This document shows, piece by piece, positions 25,252 to 34,700 of a DNA stretch of 64,000 bases. The notes under the pieces are model-generated. The model was given only the letters and a program-made list of their open reading frames with translations. It did not search any database and was not told the DNA's origin. Numbering within the stretch: position 1 is the stretch's first letter; every line of letters starts with the position of its first letter. The position numbers and the translations under genes are program-made. The stretch lies in assembly GCA_020638795.1 (NCBI GenBank), contig JACKHW010000010.1:1-64000 (forward strand), given 5' to 3'. Source of the DNA: Planctomycetota bacterium (GTDB taxonomy: Bacteria; Planctomycetota; UBA1135; GCA-002748355).

Positions 25252-28200
25252 ATGCTCCGTCGATTTCGTCGAGTCGTGCAAGGAGTCGCGCATCGCCGGG
25301 TGACGACAACCGGTGCGATCGCGACTCTATTCGTTGGCGTTCTCGCCATGGCGTCGTGCGACCCGCCGCCGAGTAGCACGAACGCGTCGGTCGGTGGCGA
25401 TGCGCGGGTCGTGCGCGTGCTCGCTGGCCGTCTCGTCGACGTGTACGGCTTGTCCTCGACGTCGAACGCGACCGGTTGGGAACTCTATCGACGCGACATG
25501 ATCGTCGGTCCGGACATCGTCGACGAACGCCCCACGGGTACGGAGAAGAGCGATGCCGAGACGAAGTACGACTTCGTCGGCGTCGATCCCGCTTCGCTCC
25601 AGCCTCGACTCTGGATCCCTCGGCAGGTCGGTTCGCCGGAGTTCTTCGAACTCGCTGCGGCGCTCGATGACAAAGCCGTCGTGATCGAGCCGCGTGCGTT
25701 CGGTGACGACACGGCGTCCGCGCCGTATCGTCCGATTCCGCGCAACGCCGCGTTCCGCATCGATTTTTCGAAAGACCTCGGCTTGAGCGACACGTTCTTC
25801 GTCGCGAAGGACGAGGAAGGTCGCGTTCGCGGCATCGCGAACCCCGAAGCGATTCAGCTCCTCGAGATCGTCGGGGATCCGCGGGACGCGAACCCGGTGG
25901 GCGACTTCCGTCTCGTGCCGACGCGCATCGCATGTCGTGGCAGCAGTGTCGTACTCGACCCGGTACTGCTGGGGGGCGAAGCACGGAGCCATGGATTGTC
26001 GCCGACCGCGCGAGGCATGCCCGCGAGCCCGACGTCGAACAGCCCCAACATCCGGATCGCCATCGCGCTCGAAGGACCGTTGCGGATCCCTGGTATCGGT
26101 GCGACCGGGGAAAGCGCCGGCCTCGTTTCGACCAACCTCACCGGCCGCTCCTCGGTCGTTCGCGACTTGCGCTCGGGCAACTCCGAGGACCAGAGCTTCT
26201 GGGTGGCTGGCGGATATTTGCGTGACGACACGCCTCCGCGCATCGCGGGCGCGATCCCGATGCGACTCGTGCGTGTCGAGATGCGCGGCCCGAAGGATCA
26301 GCGACTCGCGCTCTTCAAGGCCGGCGTGAACCACGAGATCGATGCCCACGACACGCTGCAGCTCTACGATCCGGCGAATCCCGGAGAGCCCTTGGCGATC
26401 GGTGAGATCGTCGAAGATCCGATCGATGACGAGGGGCGACCGTCGGTGCAACACGTCGTCGTGCGCGTGCGGGACGCGAGTGCGTTCGTCGATCACGACC
26501 CTTCGCGACAAGACGACTTTCCGACGGACCCGGATGCACTCGATGCATGGCTGCAGGCGAACGCGCCGATCTGCGTGCTCGCGACCGAGTTTCACGGCGA
26601 GAAGGACGACCTGCTCAACTTCGTCGCGTTTTCTCCTCGGCCTCGCCCCGATGCCAATGCGACGACGGTCGCGGCCAATCGCAACATCGCGCCCGATGCA
26701 TCGATCGTCCTTCGGTTCACCAAGCCGATCGACATGGCGACGGTGCGCCCGCTCGACTCGTTGGTGTTCGCGACGCACGCAGAACCACGCATCGTCTTCG
26801 ACGCGAAACTCGGAACGCCGCACCTCGTGTACGCGCGGATCGTCGACCAGGATGGTTCCCAGACCACGTTGCGTTCGGCACCGCCCATGGGCTTCTACCT
26901 CGACGACGAAATGCGTCGCGCGCAGAACGTCGATCGCTTTCCGTACTGGCTCCATGTGCTCGGCGGTCCATCCGGGATTCGCGATCTCGGGGGCAAGCCG
27001 CTCGACTTCCAGTTCTCCGATCCCGAGCGGCGATCGGTTGCCGTACCGTTCTATCTCGACACGGGCAAGAACATCGATGGGTCGAATCGCTATCCGAACA
27101 ACCTCGCCGTGACGATCGCGCGGCGTTTCCTTGCGCGAGACGAGGACGAGGACAGGAGCGGCGTCGAAGATGCGTTCGGCGCGATCGTCTATGCGGGCGG
27201 TCGCATCCAAGGCCGACCGACGTCGCGCGTGAGTTCGTTCGTCGACAACTTCAACCAACTTCCGTCACCACCGGCGCCGCCACTGTCGTTCTGTGGTCCT
27301 GGCGAAGTCGCACCGCTCACCGCCGCGACTCCGTTCTCCTTGCCGGTGCAGAATCCGCTCAATCCCGACGGTGCGCGCTTGCAGACCTCGTGGCGCGAGA
27401 TCGACCTTTCGCTGAGTCGAACGAATCCGTTCGACTTCGATCTCGACGTCGAGCGCATCTGGTGGGCGCCGTTCCAATCGACGTCTTCGGCACCCAAGAC
27501 CGAGTTCGACCTCTTCGATCGCATGACGCTCTATCTCGGTCACGGTGAACGACGCCCGAGTCCGTGCGCGGGACTGGGAAGCTCGCTCGCGAAGTATCAG
27601 TACTCGGGACTGCGCACCGAGTTCTTCCACAACTACCTGCGCGACATGAAGGACGACGCGACGACCTGGAACTCCAAGGACCAGATTCGCAGTCGACCCG
27701 CGCCTCACGTCGCGTTCAAGGACAAGCCGCTGACGATCTCCGAGCAGGGGACGATCTTCGACCCGAGTCAGCGCGTTCGGTACTTGCCGTTGCCGGAGTT
27801 CGAGGCCGAGCGGTTCACTTGGCGCGATCAGCGCTTGCTCGAGACGGGTGGTGGGCAAGGTCTTCCGTTCGTCCTCGGGCCGTTTCGCGAAGGCACTCAG
27901 CTCGGCTGGAACGGTTCGTCGGAGTTTCCGAACGAAGACGGTCGCATCGGTGCACTCGCGCTGCCGCTCCTCGTCGACTTCTTCGTGTATCCGGACGACC
28001 CCGCACTTCCGAAGGACAATCCGTGGCGTGCCACGGGGGCCAATGGTTGGCAGGTTTCGCCGACCGTGCTCGCCAACCTCCAGATCAACTGGCGTGTCTA
28101 CACCGCCGGTGGCTTGTTGCCTCCGGAAACCGTTCGCATCAACCCCGACGACGCGCAGATTGCCCAAGGCGGTTGGAACTGGCAGACCAAGAAGGCCACG

Positions 28201-28797
28201 GCGCCCGGTGACAGTATTTGCTACTGGGCGAGCATGGATTTCCTGAAACGTCGGTCGGTGATGACATTCGGTTTCGTCGATCTGACGGACCCGCACGAAG
28301 CCGTGAAGCATGCCTACGACGATCCGCGACTCGGACCGTACGTCTGGGGGGATACCGCACTCCCGCGCTTCGACCCGTGGTTCGATCCGCCGCTCGCGGC
28401 ACAGCCAGCGGGAACCCGACTCGTCGCCGAGTATCGTGGCGCCGATCGCTTTCTCGCGACGACCGCCGACGGGCATCTCGATCCTCGTGTTGCGGGCAAC
28501 GCGCACGTGAAGATCACGGCATCGGCATCGATCGCGCGCGGTTTCCGATCGTGGAAACACACCGAACGACTCACTGACTACGTGACCGATCCCAATGACT
28601 TGTTGCGCACCGACTACCTCACGCAGTTCCGTGCGACGGGTCCTTCGGGGACGACGCCGATCGCGATGCAACCTCGAGATGTGCGGCTCGTCAATTGGCG
28701 CTTCGTGTTCGAGAACAACGTGAAGGCGATCGGTAGCTCGGCGCCCGGTCTCGACAGTTTCGCACTGACGTACGTCGTCCAGGGCGGCGTGCGTTGA
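25252..28797 (+). CDS. Large predicted lipoprotein, family A copy 1
   Basis: A 1181-residue protein of unknown function. A basic N terminus, hydrophobic stretch and Cys36 in VLAMASC give a loose lipobox, so it is probably an outer-membrane or surface lipoprotein. Shared blocks with three other genes in the window are VRVLAGRLVDVYGL near the mature N terminus; an Ig-like segment (RNAAFRIDFSKDLGL); a second SbsA-type Ig-like segment (ASIVLRFTKPIDMATVRPL); a Pro-rich linker (LPSPPAPPLSFCG); and DLDVERIWWAPFQ plus FDLFDRMTLYLGHGERRPS. It ends with a jelly-roll-like module, ...LDSFALTYVV. Its closest relative is the gene at 31714. It is convergent with the PhzF-like gene. ATG 25252 was preferred because it gives a normal signal length. 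Confidence 0.75.
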   Translation: MLRRFRRVVQGVAHRRVTTTGAIATLFVGVLAMASCDPPPSSTNASVGGDARVVRVLAGRLVDVYGLSSTSNATGWELYRRDMIVGPDIVDERPTGTEKSDAETKYDFVGVDPASLQPRLWIPRQVGSPEFFELAAALDDKAVVIEPRAFGDDTASAPYRPIPRNAAFRIDFSKDLGLSDTFFVAKDEEGRVRGIANPEAIQLLEIVGDPRDANPVGDFRLVPTRIACRGSSVVLDPVLLGGEARSHGLSPTARGMPASPTSNSPNIRIAIALEGPLRIPGIGATGESAGLVSTNLTGRSSVVRDLRSGNSEDQSFWVAGGYLRDDTPPRIAGAIPMRLVRVEMRGPKDQRLALFKAGVNHEIDAHDTLQLYDPANPGEPLAIGEIVEDPIDDEGRPSVQHVVVRVRDASAFVDHDPSRQDDFPTDPDALDAWLQANAPICVLATEFHGEKDDLLNFVAFSPRPRPDANATTVAANRNIAPDASIVLRFTKPIDMATVRPLDSLVFATHAEPRIVFDAKLGTPHLVYARIVDQDGSQTTLRSAPPMGFYLDDEMRRAQNVDRFPYWLHVLGGPSGIRDLGGKPLDFQFSDPERRSVAVPFYLDTGKNIDGSNRYPNNLAVTIARRFLARDEDEDRSGVEDAFGAIVYAGGRIQGRPTSRVSSFVDNFNQLPSPPAPPLSFCGPGEVAPLTAATPFSLPVQNPLNPDGARLQTSWREIDLSLSRTNPFDFDLDVERIWWAPFQSTSSAPKTEFDLFDRMTLYLGHGERRPSPCAGLGSSLAKYQYSGLRTEFFHNYLRDMKDDATTWNSKDQIRSRPAPHVAFKDKPLTISEQGTIFDPSQRVRYLPLPEFEAERFTWRDQRLLETGGGQGLPFVLGPFREGTQLGWNGSSEFPNEDGRIGALALPLLVDFFVYPDDPALPKDNPWRATGANGWQVSPTVLANLQINWRVYTAGGLLPPETVRINPDDAQIAQGGWNWQTKKATAPGDSICYWASMDFLKRRSVMTFGFVDLTDPHEAVKHAYDDPRLGPYVWGDTALPRFDPWFDPPLAAQPAGTRLVAEYRGADRFLATTADGHLDPRVAGNAHVKITASASIARGFRSWKHTERLTDYVTDPNDLLRTDYLTQFRATGPSGTTPIAMQPRDVRLVNWRFVFENNVKAIGSSAPGLDSFALTYVVQGGVR

Positions 28798-28813
28798 CCG
28801 CGGCGGCGGCTTC

Positions 28814-28845
28814 GATCAGAACCGGACGCGATCAGAACCGGACGC
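28814..28845. repeat. 16-bp perfect tandem duplication
   Basis: GATCAGAACCGGACGC occurs twice head to tail (28814-28829, 28830-28845). The second copy contains the last codons and stop of the minus-strand PhzF-like gene; the first contains a duplicate stop just beyond it. Confidence 0.95.
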
Positions 28846-29674
28846 TTCCCTCGACACACGTCGTGCAGTCGCCGCCGATCCAGACCGTGCCATCGTCGTC
28901 TTGCTGCACGTGCACGCGTCCGCTGCGCTGCATCGCGGTTCCCTGTGCTGCGACGTAGTGCTTCGGTGCGAGTCGTGCGCCGATCAGCCATTGCGCGAGC
29001 CCGGCGTTGAGGCTGCCGGTGACCGGATCCTCGGGAACACCGAGGCTCGGCACGAATGCGCGAACCTCGAATGCACATTCGCTTCCCGCCGGATGCGGGC
29101 CGACGACACCTAGCTTGATGTCACCGAGGATGGCTGGGTCGGGTGCGAGGCGCAGGACGTCCTCGGCGGACTCGAGCAACACGGCTTGCCAGCCGGGGCC
29201 GTTGTCGGTCCATTGATGCGCGACGATGTCGGCGCGCGAAAGGGCACAAGCACGCGCGATCCCGTCGACGCGGTCGTCGTCGAGTGGTCCGCTGCGCTGT
29301 AGCGGCGGCGCCGCGAACGCGAGCCGTCCGTCCTGGCGAACGATGGTGACAAGACCAACGCCGCACTCCTGCACGATGCGGTCACGTTCGCGCGGTGCGT
29401 TGCCAGCTTCGAGCCAGGCATGGCACGAGCCGAGGGTCGGATGGCCGGCGAAGGGCAGTTCGCGGTGCGGCGTGAAGATCCGGACGCGGTAGTCGGCTTC
29501 CGGGTCGTTCGGCGGGAGGAGAAACGCTGTCTCACTCAAATTGGTCCAGCGCGCGAAGGCTGCCATTCGATCGTCCGCGAGGCCGTCGGCCGCAAGGACG
29601 ACCGCGAGTGGATTGCCTCGGTGGGGCAGTGGCGAAAACACGTCGACTTGTCGGAAGGGGAAGCTCGGATTCAT
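28832..29674 (-). CDS. PhzF-family isomerase-like protein
   Basis: A 280-residue protein of the PhzF / diaminopimelate-epimerase fold, encoded on the minus strand. PhzF itself isomerises DHHA in phenazine synthesis, but most members have unknown substrates. The start ATG at 29674 gives the family N terminus FPFRQVDVFSPLPHRGNPLA. Glu48 in NLSETAFLL is the catalytic acid/base position; HRELPFAGHPTLGS and EDPVTGSLNAGLAQWL are the other conserved loops. No phenazine genes are nearby. It is transcribed away from the carbamoyltransferase gene, sharing a 155-bp divergent region. Confidence 0.9.
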   Translation of the reverse strand: MNPSFPFRQVDVFSPLPHRGNPLAVVLAADGLADDRMAAFARWTNLSETAFLLPPNDPEADYRVRIFTPHRELPFAGHPTLGSCHAWLEAGNAPRERDRIVQECGVGLVTIVRQDGRLAFAAPPLQRSGPLDDDRVDGIARACALSRADIVAHQWTDNGPGWQAVLLESAEDVLRLAPDPAILGDIKLGVVGPHPAGSECAFEVRAFVPSLGVPEDPVTGSLNAGLAQWLIGARLAPKHYVAAQGTAMQRSGRVHVQQDDDGTVWIGGDCTTCVEGSVRF

Positions 29675-29791
29675 GGAAGCGCTCGTCGAAGCCGCGTGGC
29701 GCCTCACTATGGCGCCCGGCAACGAACGGACAACGACCGTGCTTCCGACGGCATCCGCCTGAGATGGCGCGATCCGCCGCTCGCCGGGAGC

Positions 29792-29820
29792 TTGACAGCC
29801 ACCCACCAGGCCGCTGAGGA
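29792..29820 (+). promoter_or_regulatory. Weak candidate promoter of the carbamoyltransferase gene
   Basis: A perfect TTGACA (29792-29797) is followed after 17 nt by TGAGGA, a poor -10. If used, transcription would start almost at the ATG (29830), giving a nearly leaderless mRNA. Low confidence. Confidence 0.25.
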
Positions 29821-29829
29821 TCCGCGTTC

Positions 29830-31191
29830 ATGGTTGCCAAGCGCGATTTCGTCTCTGCCGACGATCTTTCGGCTTCGGAGATCCTCGCGCTCTTTCGGGT
29901 GGCCGACCGCTACGAGGCGGATCTGCGTGCCCACTCGGGGCAGTGTCCCGGGACGATCCTCGCGACGCTCTTCTTCGAGCCATCCACGCGCACGCGGTTG
30001 TCGTTCGAATCCGCGATGCTTCGCCTCGGTGGAGGTGTGATATCGGCGAGCGAAGCCGGCAGCACGAGCGCGACAAAAGGCGAGAGCCTCGCCGATACCG
30101 TGCGCGTCGTGGGTGGTCGGTATTCGGACATCATCGTGTTGCGCCACCCGTTCGAGGGCGCCGCACGCGTCGCGGCGCGCTACGCGAGTGTCCCGGTCGT
30201 CAATGCCGGGGATGGAGCGCACGAGCATCCGACGCAGACGCTTTGCGACCTGTACACGCTCTGGCGCCAGAAGGGAAAGCTCGACGGTCTCGAAGTGCTC
30301 CTCGCCGGAGATCTCAAGTACTCCCGTACGATCCACAGTCTCGCCTACGCGCTCGCGCGTTTCGGGTCCAATCTCGTGTTTCAGCCGTTCCCAGGGCTCG
30401 AGATCCCCGAAAGCGTGCTCGTGCGGCTCGAGCGCGACTTCTCGGTCGACGTGCGCCGTGCGCGTGCCTTCGACATCAAAGGATTGGGGGCCGGCAAGGA
30501 CGCCGTCTACGTAACACCGCACAAGCCGCACCAGAACACGCTTTTCACCAAGATCGACGACGAGGAGATCGATCGCATCGATGCGATCTACATGACGCGG
30601 TTGCAGCGGGAGCGACTGGAGGGCAACGAGGACCCGACGCGGACCGATCGCTATCCGTCGCTCGATCCGGCGCAGTTCCAGGGCAAGCGCTTCAAGGACA
30701 TGGGGCTGATGCATCCGCTTCCCCGCGTCGACGAGATCAGCTACGAGTTCGACGACGACCCGCGGGCGCTCTATTTCCGGCAGGCCACCCTCGGAGTGCC
30801 GATTCGGATGGCCCTGCTGGCCTTCCTCCTCGGTCGCCTCGAGCTCGACGCCGAAAGGCCGGCCGCGTATCGGTCCGGTCGCTCGAGCGAGCCGCGGGAG
30901 CGTCCGGTGTATCGCTCGGCGATCGGTCTTCGCTGCAAGAACCCTCGCTGCGTGACCCATGCCCCGCACGAGCGCTACGTCGTGCCCGAATTCCTCGAGA
31001 TTCGAGAAGCGCCACCTCTCCTACGCTGCGTGTTCTGCGACTGGGAAGTCGAACCAGCGCTGATCGGTCATGCCCAATCCCGCCGCTTGCATCGCAGCAA
31101 CGCGGCCGAGGCCCAGCGGATCGGGGCGGCGCGCCGGGTCTACTTCGAGGACGAAGCGCAGGCCACTGCCGCCGGTTTCGGCAACGCGTGA
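29830..31191 (+). CDS. pyrB: Aspartate carbamoyltransferase with fused PyrI-type zinc domain
   Basis: A 453-residue enzyme making N-carbamoyl-aspartate in pyrimidine synthesis. Catalytic part, residues 1-345: FEPSTRTRLSFESA (carbamoyl-phosphate loop), the 80s loop with TKGESLADT, GAHEHPTQTLCDLY, LAGDLKYSRTIHS and MHPLPRVDEI. An extra stretch, LEGNEDPTRTDRYPSL, enlarges the 240s region. After an Arg/Pro/Ser linker the C-terminal 90 residues carry Cys369-x4-Cys374-x25-Cys400-x2-Cys403, the spacing of the zinc domain of the regulatory chain PyrI (x4, x23, x2 in E. coli). The PyrI nucleotide-binding domain is absent, so allosteric NTP control is not expected. Confidence 0.93.
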   Translation: MVAKRDFVSADDLSASEILALFRVADRYEADLRAHSGQCPGTILATLFFEPSTRTRLSFESAMLRLGGGVISASEAGSTSATKGESLADTVRVVGGRYSDIIVLRHPFEGAARVAARYASVPVVNAGDGAHEHPTQTLCDLYTLWRQKGKLDGLEVLLAGDLKYSRTIHSLAYALARFGSNLVFQPFPGLEIPESVLVRLERDFSVDVRRARAFDIKGLGAGKDAVYVTPHKPHQNTLFTKIDDEEIDRIDAIYMTRLQRERLEGNEDPTRTDRYPSLDPAQFQGKRFKDMGLMHPLPRVDEISYEFDDDPRALYFRQATLGVPIRMALLAFLLGRLELDAERPAAYRSGRSSEPRERPVYRSAIGLRCKNPRCVTHAPHERYVVPEFLEIREAPPLLRCVFCDWEVEPALIGHAQSRRLHRSNAAEAQRIGAARRVYFEDEAQATAAGFGNA

Positions 31192-31713
31192 CTGCGATCG
31201 GTTTGTCCGGGGTTTTCGTGCGAGTTCGCACGGTTGCGACCAGTGCGCGGGTCGCGGAGTGCCCGCGAAGAATGTCTAAGACGTTTTGAATAAGTGGTTT
31301 ACGTCATCGATAGCGACATGCGGAGGTGGCGGCATCGATCTTGCATGTCCTCGTTGGGCCGACTCCAGTCGGATCCGTGCCCCCGGATCGGCTCTCGGGG
31401 GTACGAATCTGCGTCGGTGCGGCCCGAGCCGGGGTAGGCTTCCCGGCTCGAACCTTGCCAGTCCCCCGGAATTCCCGACCCGCATGTACCCCCGCCGTCG
31501 AAACGGTCCGCTCTCCGAACTTCGCCATCGCGTGGCGCGGGTGCAGGCTGTTCTTCGTCGCAAGTCTCTGGATAATCGGGCTCCGGATTCCGGATGCATG
31601 GGTGCGCGGATTCGTCGGGCCGAAGGTTCGCGAGTTGCCGCCCGTTCGTATCGCGCGCGCCACACGGTCGTGGTGCGTCCTCTCCACGTGAGCAGCCTCA
31701 GGAACGTCGCACG
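31192..31713. other. Intergenic region upstream of the lipoprotein run
   Basis: About 520 bases without a supported gene. An AT-rich island at 31275-31310 is flanked by GACGT (31280-31284) and ACGTC (31301-31305) and is the most promoter-like part. Small hairpins occur at CCGACT / AGTCGG near 31350-31370. The open frames here are Arg/Ser-rich shadows. Confidence 0.4.
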
Positions 31714-34700
31714 ATGACGATTCTCATGAAGACGACTCCCACTCCCCGCACCCATCCCTTGCGCGCATTCACCCCCAAACGAGCGCTGACCGCCGGGGCG
31801 CTGGCGCTCTCGCTCGGGCTCGCTTCCTGTGGCGGCGGAACCAGTTCCACGTCCGGTAACGCGGTCGTGAATGGCGGCGCCGAACTCGTTCGCGTCCTCG
31901 CCGGTCGCTTGACGGATGTCTACGGCTTCCGCACGACCTCGAGCGGCGCCAAGCTCATCGAGCTGTACGAGCGCGACGTCATCGTCGGTCCGGACATCCT
32001 CGACGAGCGCGACGGCAACAGTGGCAAGGCCGACGAAGAGGTTCAGTACGACTTCATCAGCGTCGATACGGCCACTCTTCAGCCACGCCTGCTGATCACG
32101 CGCGAGATCGGATCCGATGACTTCGTCAAGCTCTTCAACGCGCTCGACGACAAGGCGATCGAGGTCGATGCCCGTGCCTTCGGCGATGACGTCGAGACGA
32201 CACCGTTCCGCGCGATTCCGCGGAATGCGGGCTTCCGAATCGATTTCAGCAAGGATCTCGGTCTGACGGAGGACTTCTTCCTCGCGAAGGATCAGGACGG
32301 TCGCGTTCGCGGCATTCGCAACCCCGAAGCGGTGCAGCTTCTCGAGATCGTCGGCGATCCGAGAGACAACGTCGATACGGGTGACTTCCGACTGATCCCG
32401 ACTCGCATCGCCTACAAGGGGAAGAGCCTCGTGCTCGATCCGGTCATTCTCGGCGGAGAAGGTCAGTCGTACAACCTCACGCCGACGGCCCGTGGTCTCC
32501 CCGAGAGCCCCAACTCGAAGGCGCCCAACGTGCGCATCGCGATTGCCCTCGAGGGACCGCTGCGCATGCCCGGGATCGCGGGGACGGGAGCCGCCAACGG
32601 CCTCGTCTCGAAGAATCTCGCCGCTCGTAAGTCGGTCGTGCGCGACCTGCGTGCTGGCAACTCGAAGGATTCCAACTTCTGGGTCGCGAACGGGTTCGTG
32701 CGTGACGACACGCCGCCGCGCCTCGTCGGTGAGATGGCGCTGCGCCTGCAGCGCGTCGAAGTGCGCAGTGCCTCGGACCAGCGACTGATCCTTTGGAAGG
32801 CCGGGATCTCGCACGACATCGATGTCGGCGACACGCTCCGTCTCTTCGATTCGGCCGCTCCCGAGGAGCCGGTCGCGGTGACCGACGTCGCGGTCGACCC
32901 GGTGGACGACGCGAAGGATCCGGGTGTGCAGCGCGTGACGGTGCAGGTGCGCGATGCGTCGGCGTTCGAGGCCTACGACCCCTCGCGTCGCAACGACTTC
33001 CCGACCGACCCTAAGGAGCTCGACGCTTGGCTGCTGGCCAATGCGCCGGTCTGCGTGTTGTCGACCGAGTTCAACGGCGAGAAGGACGATCCACTCAACT
33101 TCCTGTCGTTCACGCCGAAGCCGATCCCCGATCCGCAGCAGACGACCGTCGCGCAGAACCGGAACATCCGACCGGACGCATCGATCATCGTGCGCTTCAC
33201 GAAGCCCGTCGACCTCGGCACCGTGCGTCCGCTCGATACGCTGATCTTCTCGACGAAAGAGGACACGACGGTCGTGCTCGATGCGAAGAAGGGCACGCCG
33301 GGCCTGATCCTCGGCCAGATCTTCGACGAAGACGGGTCGCAGACCGCGCTGCGCAGTTCACCGCCGGTGGGCTTCTATCTCGACGACGAGATGCGGAAGC
33401 CCGCCAACAAAGATCTCTTCCCGTACTACCTGCATCTCGTGGGTGGCTTCACGGGGATCCGCGATCTCGGTGGCAAGCCCCTGGACTTCCAGTTCCTCGA
33501 TCCGAACCGTCGCTTCGTGTCGTTCCCGTTCTATCTCGACACGAACATGCAGACGGACGGGTCGCCGCGTTTCCCGAACAACATCGCGATCACGGTCGCG
33601 CGACGCTTCCTCGCACGGGACGAAGACGGTGACGACAAGAACGAAGACGACGCTTTCGGTGCGATCATCTATCTCAATGGCGCGATCCAGGGGCGCCCGA
33701 CTTCGCGCGTGAGTTCGTTCGTCGACGATCGCAACCAGTTGCCGTCTCCGCCGGCGCCGCCACTCTCGTACTGTGGTGCGAGCCAGGCCGCGTCCCTCAC
33801 GGGAGCGACGCCGTTCGGTCAGCCGATTCAGAATCCACTCAATCCGCTCGGTGCTCGTTTGCAGACGCTGTGGCGTGAGATCGACCTCTCGCTCTCGCGC
33901 ACGAATCCGTTCGACTTCAACCTCGACGTCGAGCGGATCTGGTGGGCACCGTTCCAGGCGACCGCCAATGCTCCGCGCACCGAGTTCGACATCTTCGATC
34001 GTTTGACGCTCTACCTCGGTCACAGCGAACGTCGCCCGAGCCCGTGCGTCGGTGTTCCGGCGTCGCTCGCGGTCTTCCCGTCGTCGGGGCTCAATCGCGA
34101 GTTCTTCCACAACTACCTGCGCGACCTCAAGGACGACGCGTCGAGCCAGTTCTCGCGCGATCAGATCGCCGTGCGCCCCGATCCGGTCGTGGCATTCAAG
34201 GACAAGTCGCTCACGATCCGCAACGAAGACTCCGTCTTCGAGCCGACTGGGGTCAACCGGTTCTTGCCGTTGCCCGAGTTCGAGAAGGAGCGCCTCGTCT
34301 GGCGTGACGAGCGTTTGACCTTGACGGGTGGTGGACAAGGCCTCAACCGCATCCTCAGTCCGTTCCGTGCGTCGTTCGGCGATGCGTGGGAAGGCGCGCG
34401 CTGGTCCCCGATCAACGAAGACGGGCAGGTGGGTTCGATCGCGCTGCCCTTGCTGGTCGACTTCTACGTCTATCCCGACGATCCACTCGTCCCCAAGGAC
34501 AACCCGTGGAAGGCGACGGGCTTCAACGGTTGGCAGATTTCGCTGACCGTGCAGTCCGGTGCCCAGCCCAACTGGCGTGTCTACAGCGCGGGCGGCCTCA
34601 ACGGCACGACCGAGATGAAGGTCGACCCGAGCGCCGAGACCCAGGCCAATGGTGGTTGGAACCCGCAGACCGGTGCACGCACCTCGTGGGGTGACAACTC

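Noticed and set aside
28832..31191. PhzF-like and carbamoyltransferase genes as a transferred cassette
   Set aside because: Base composition looks like the surroundings and no mobile-element ends flank the pair, so transfer cannot be supported.
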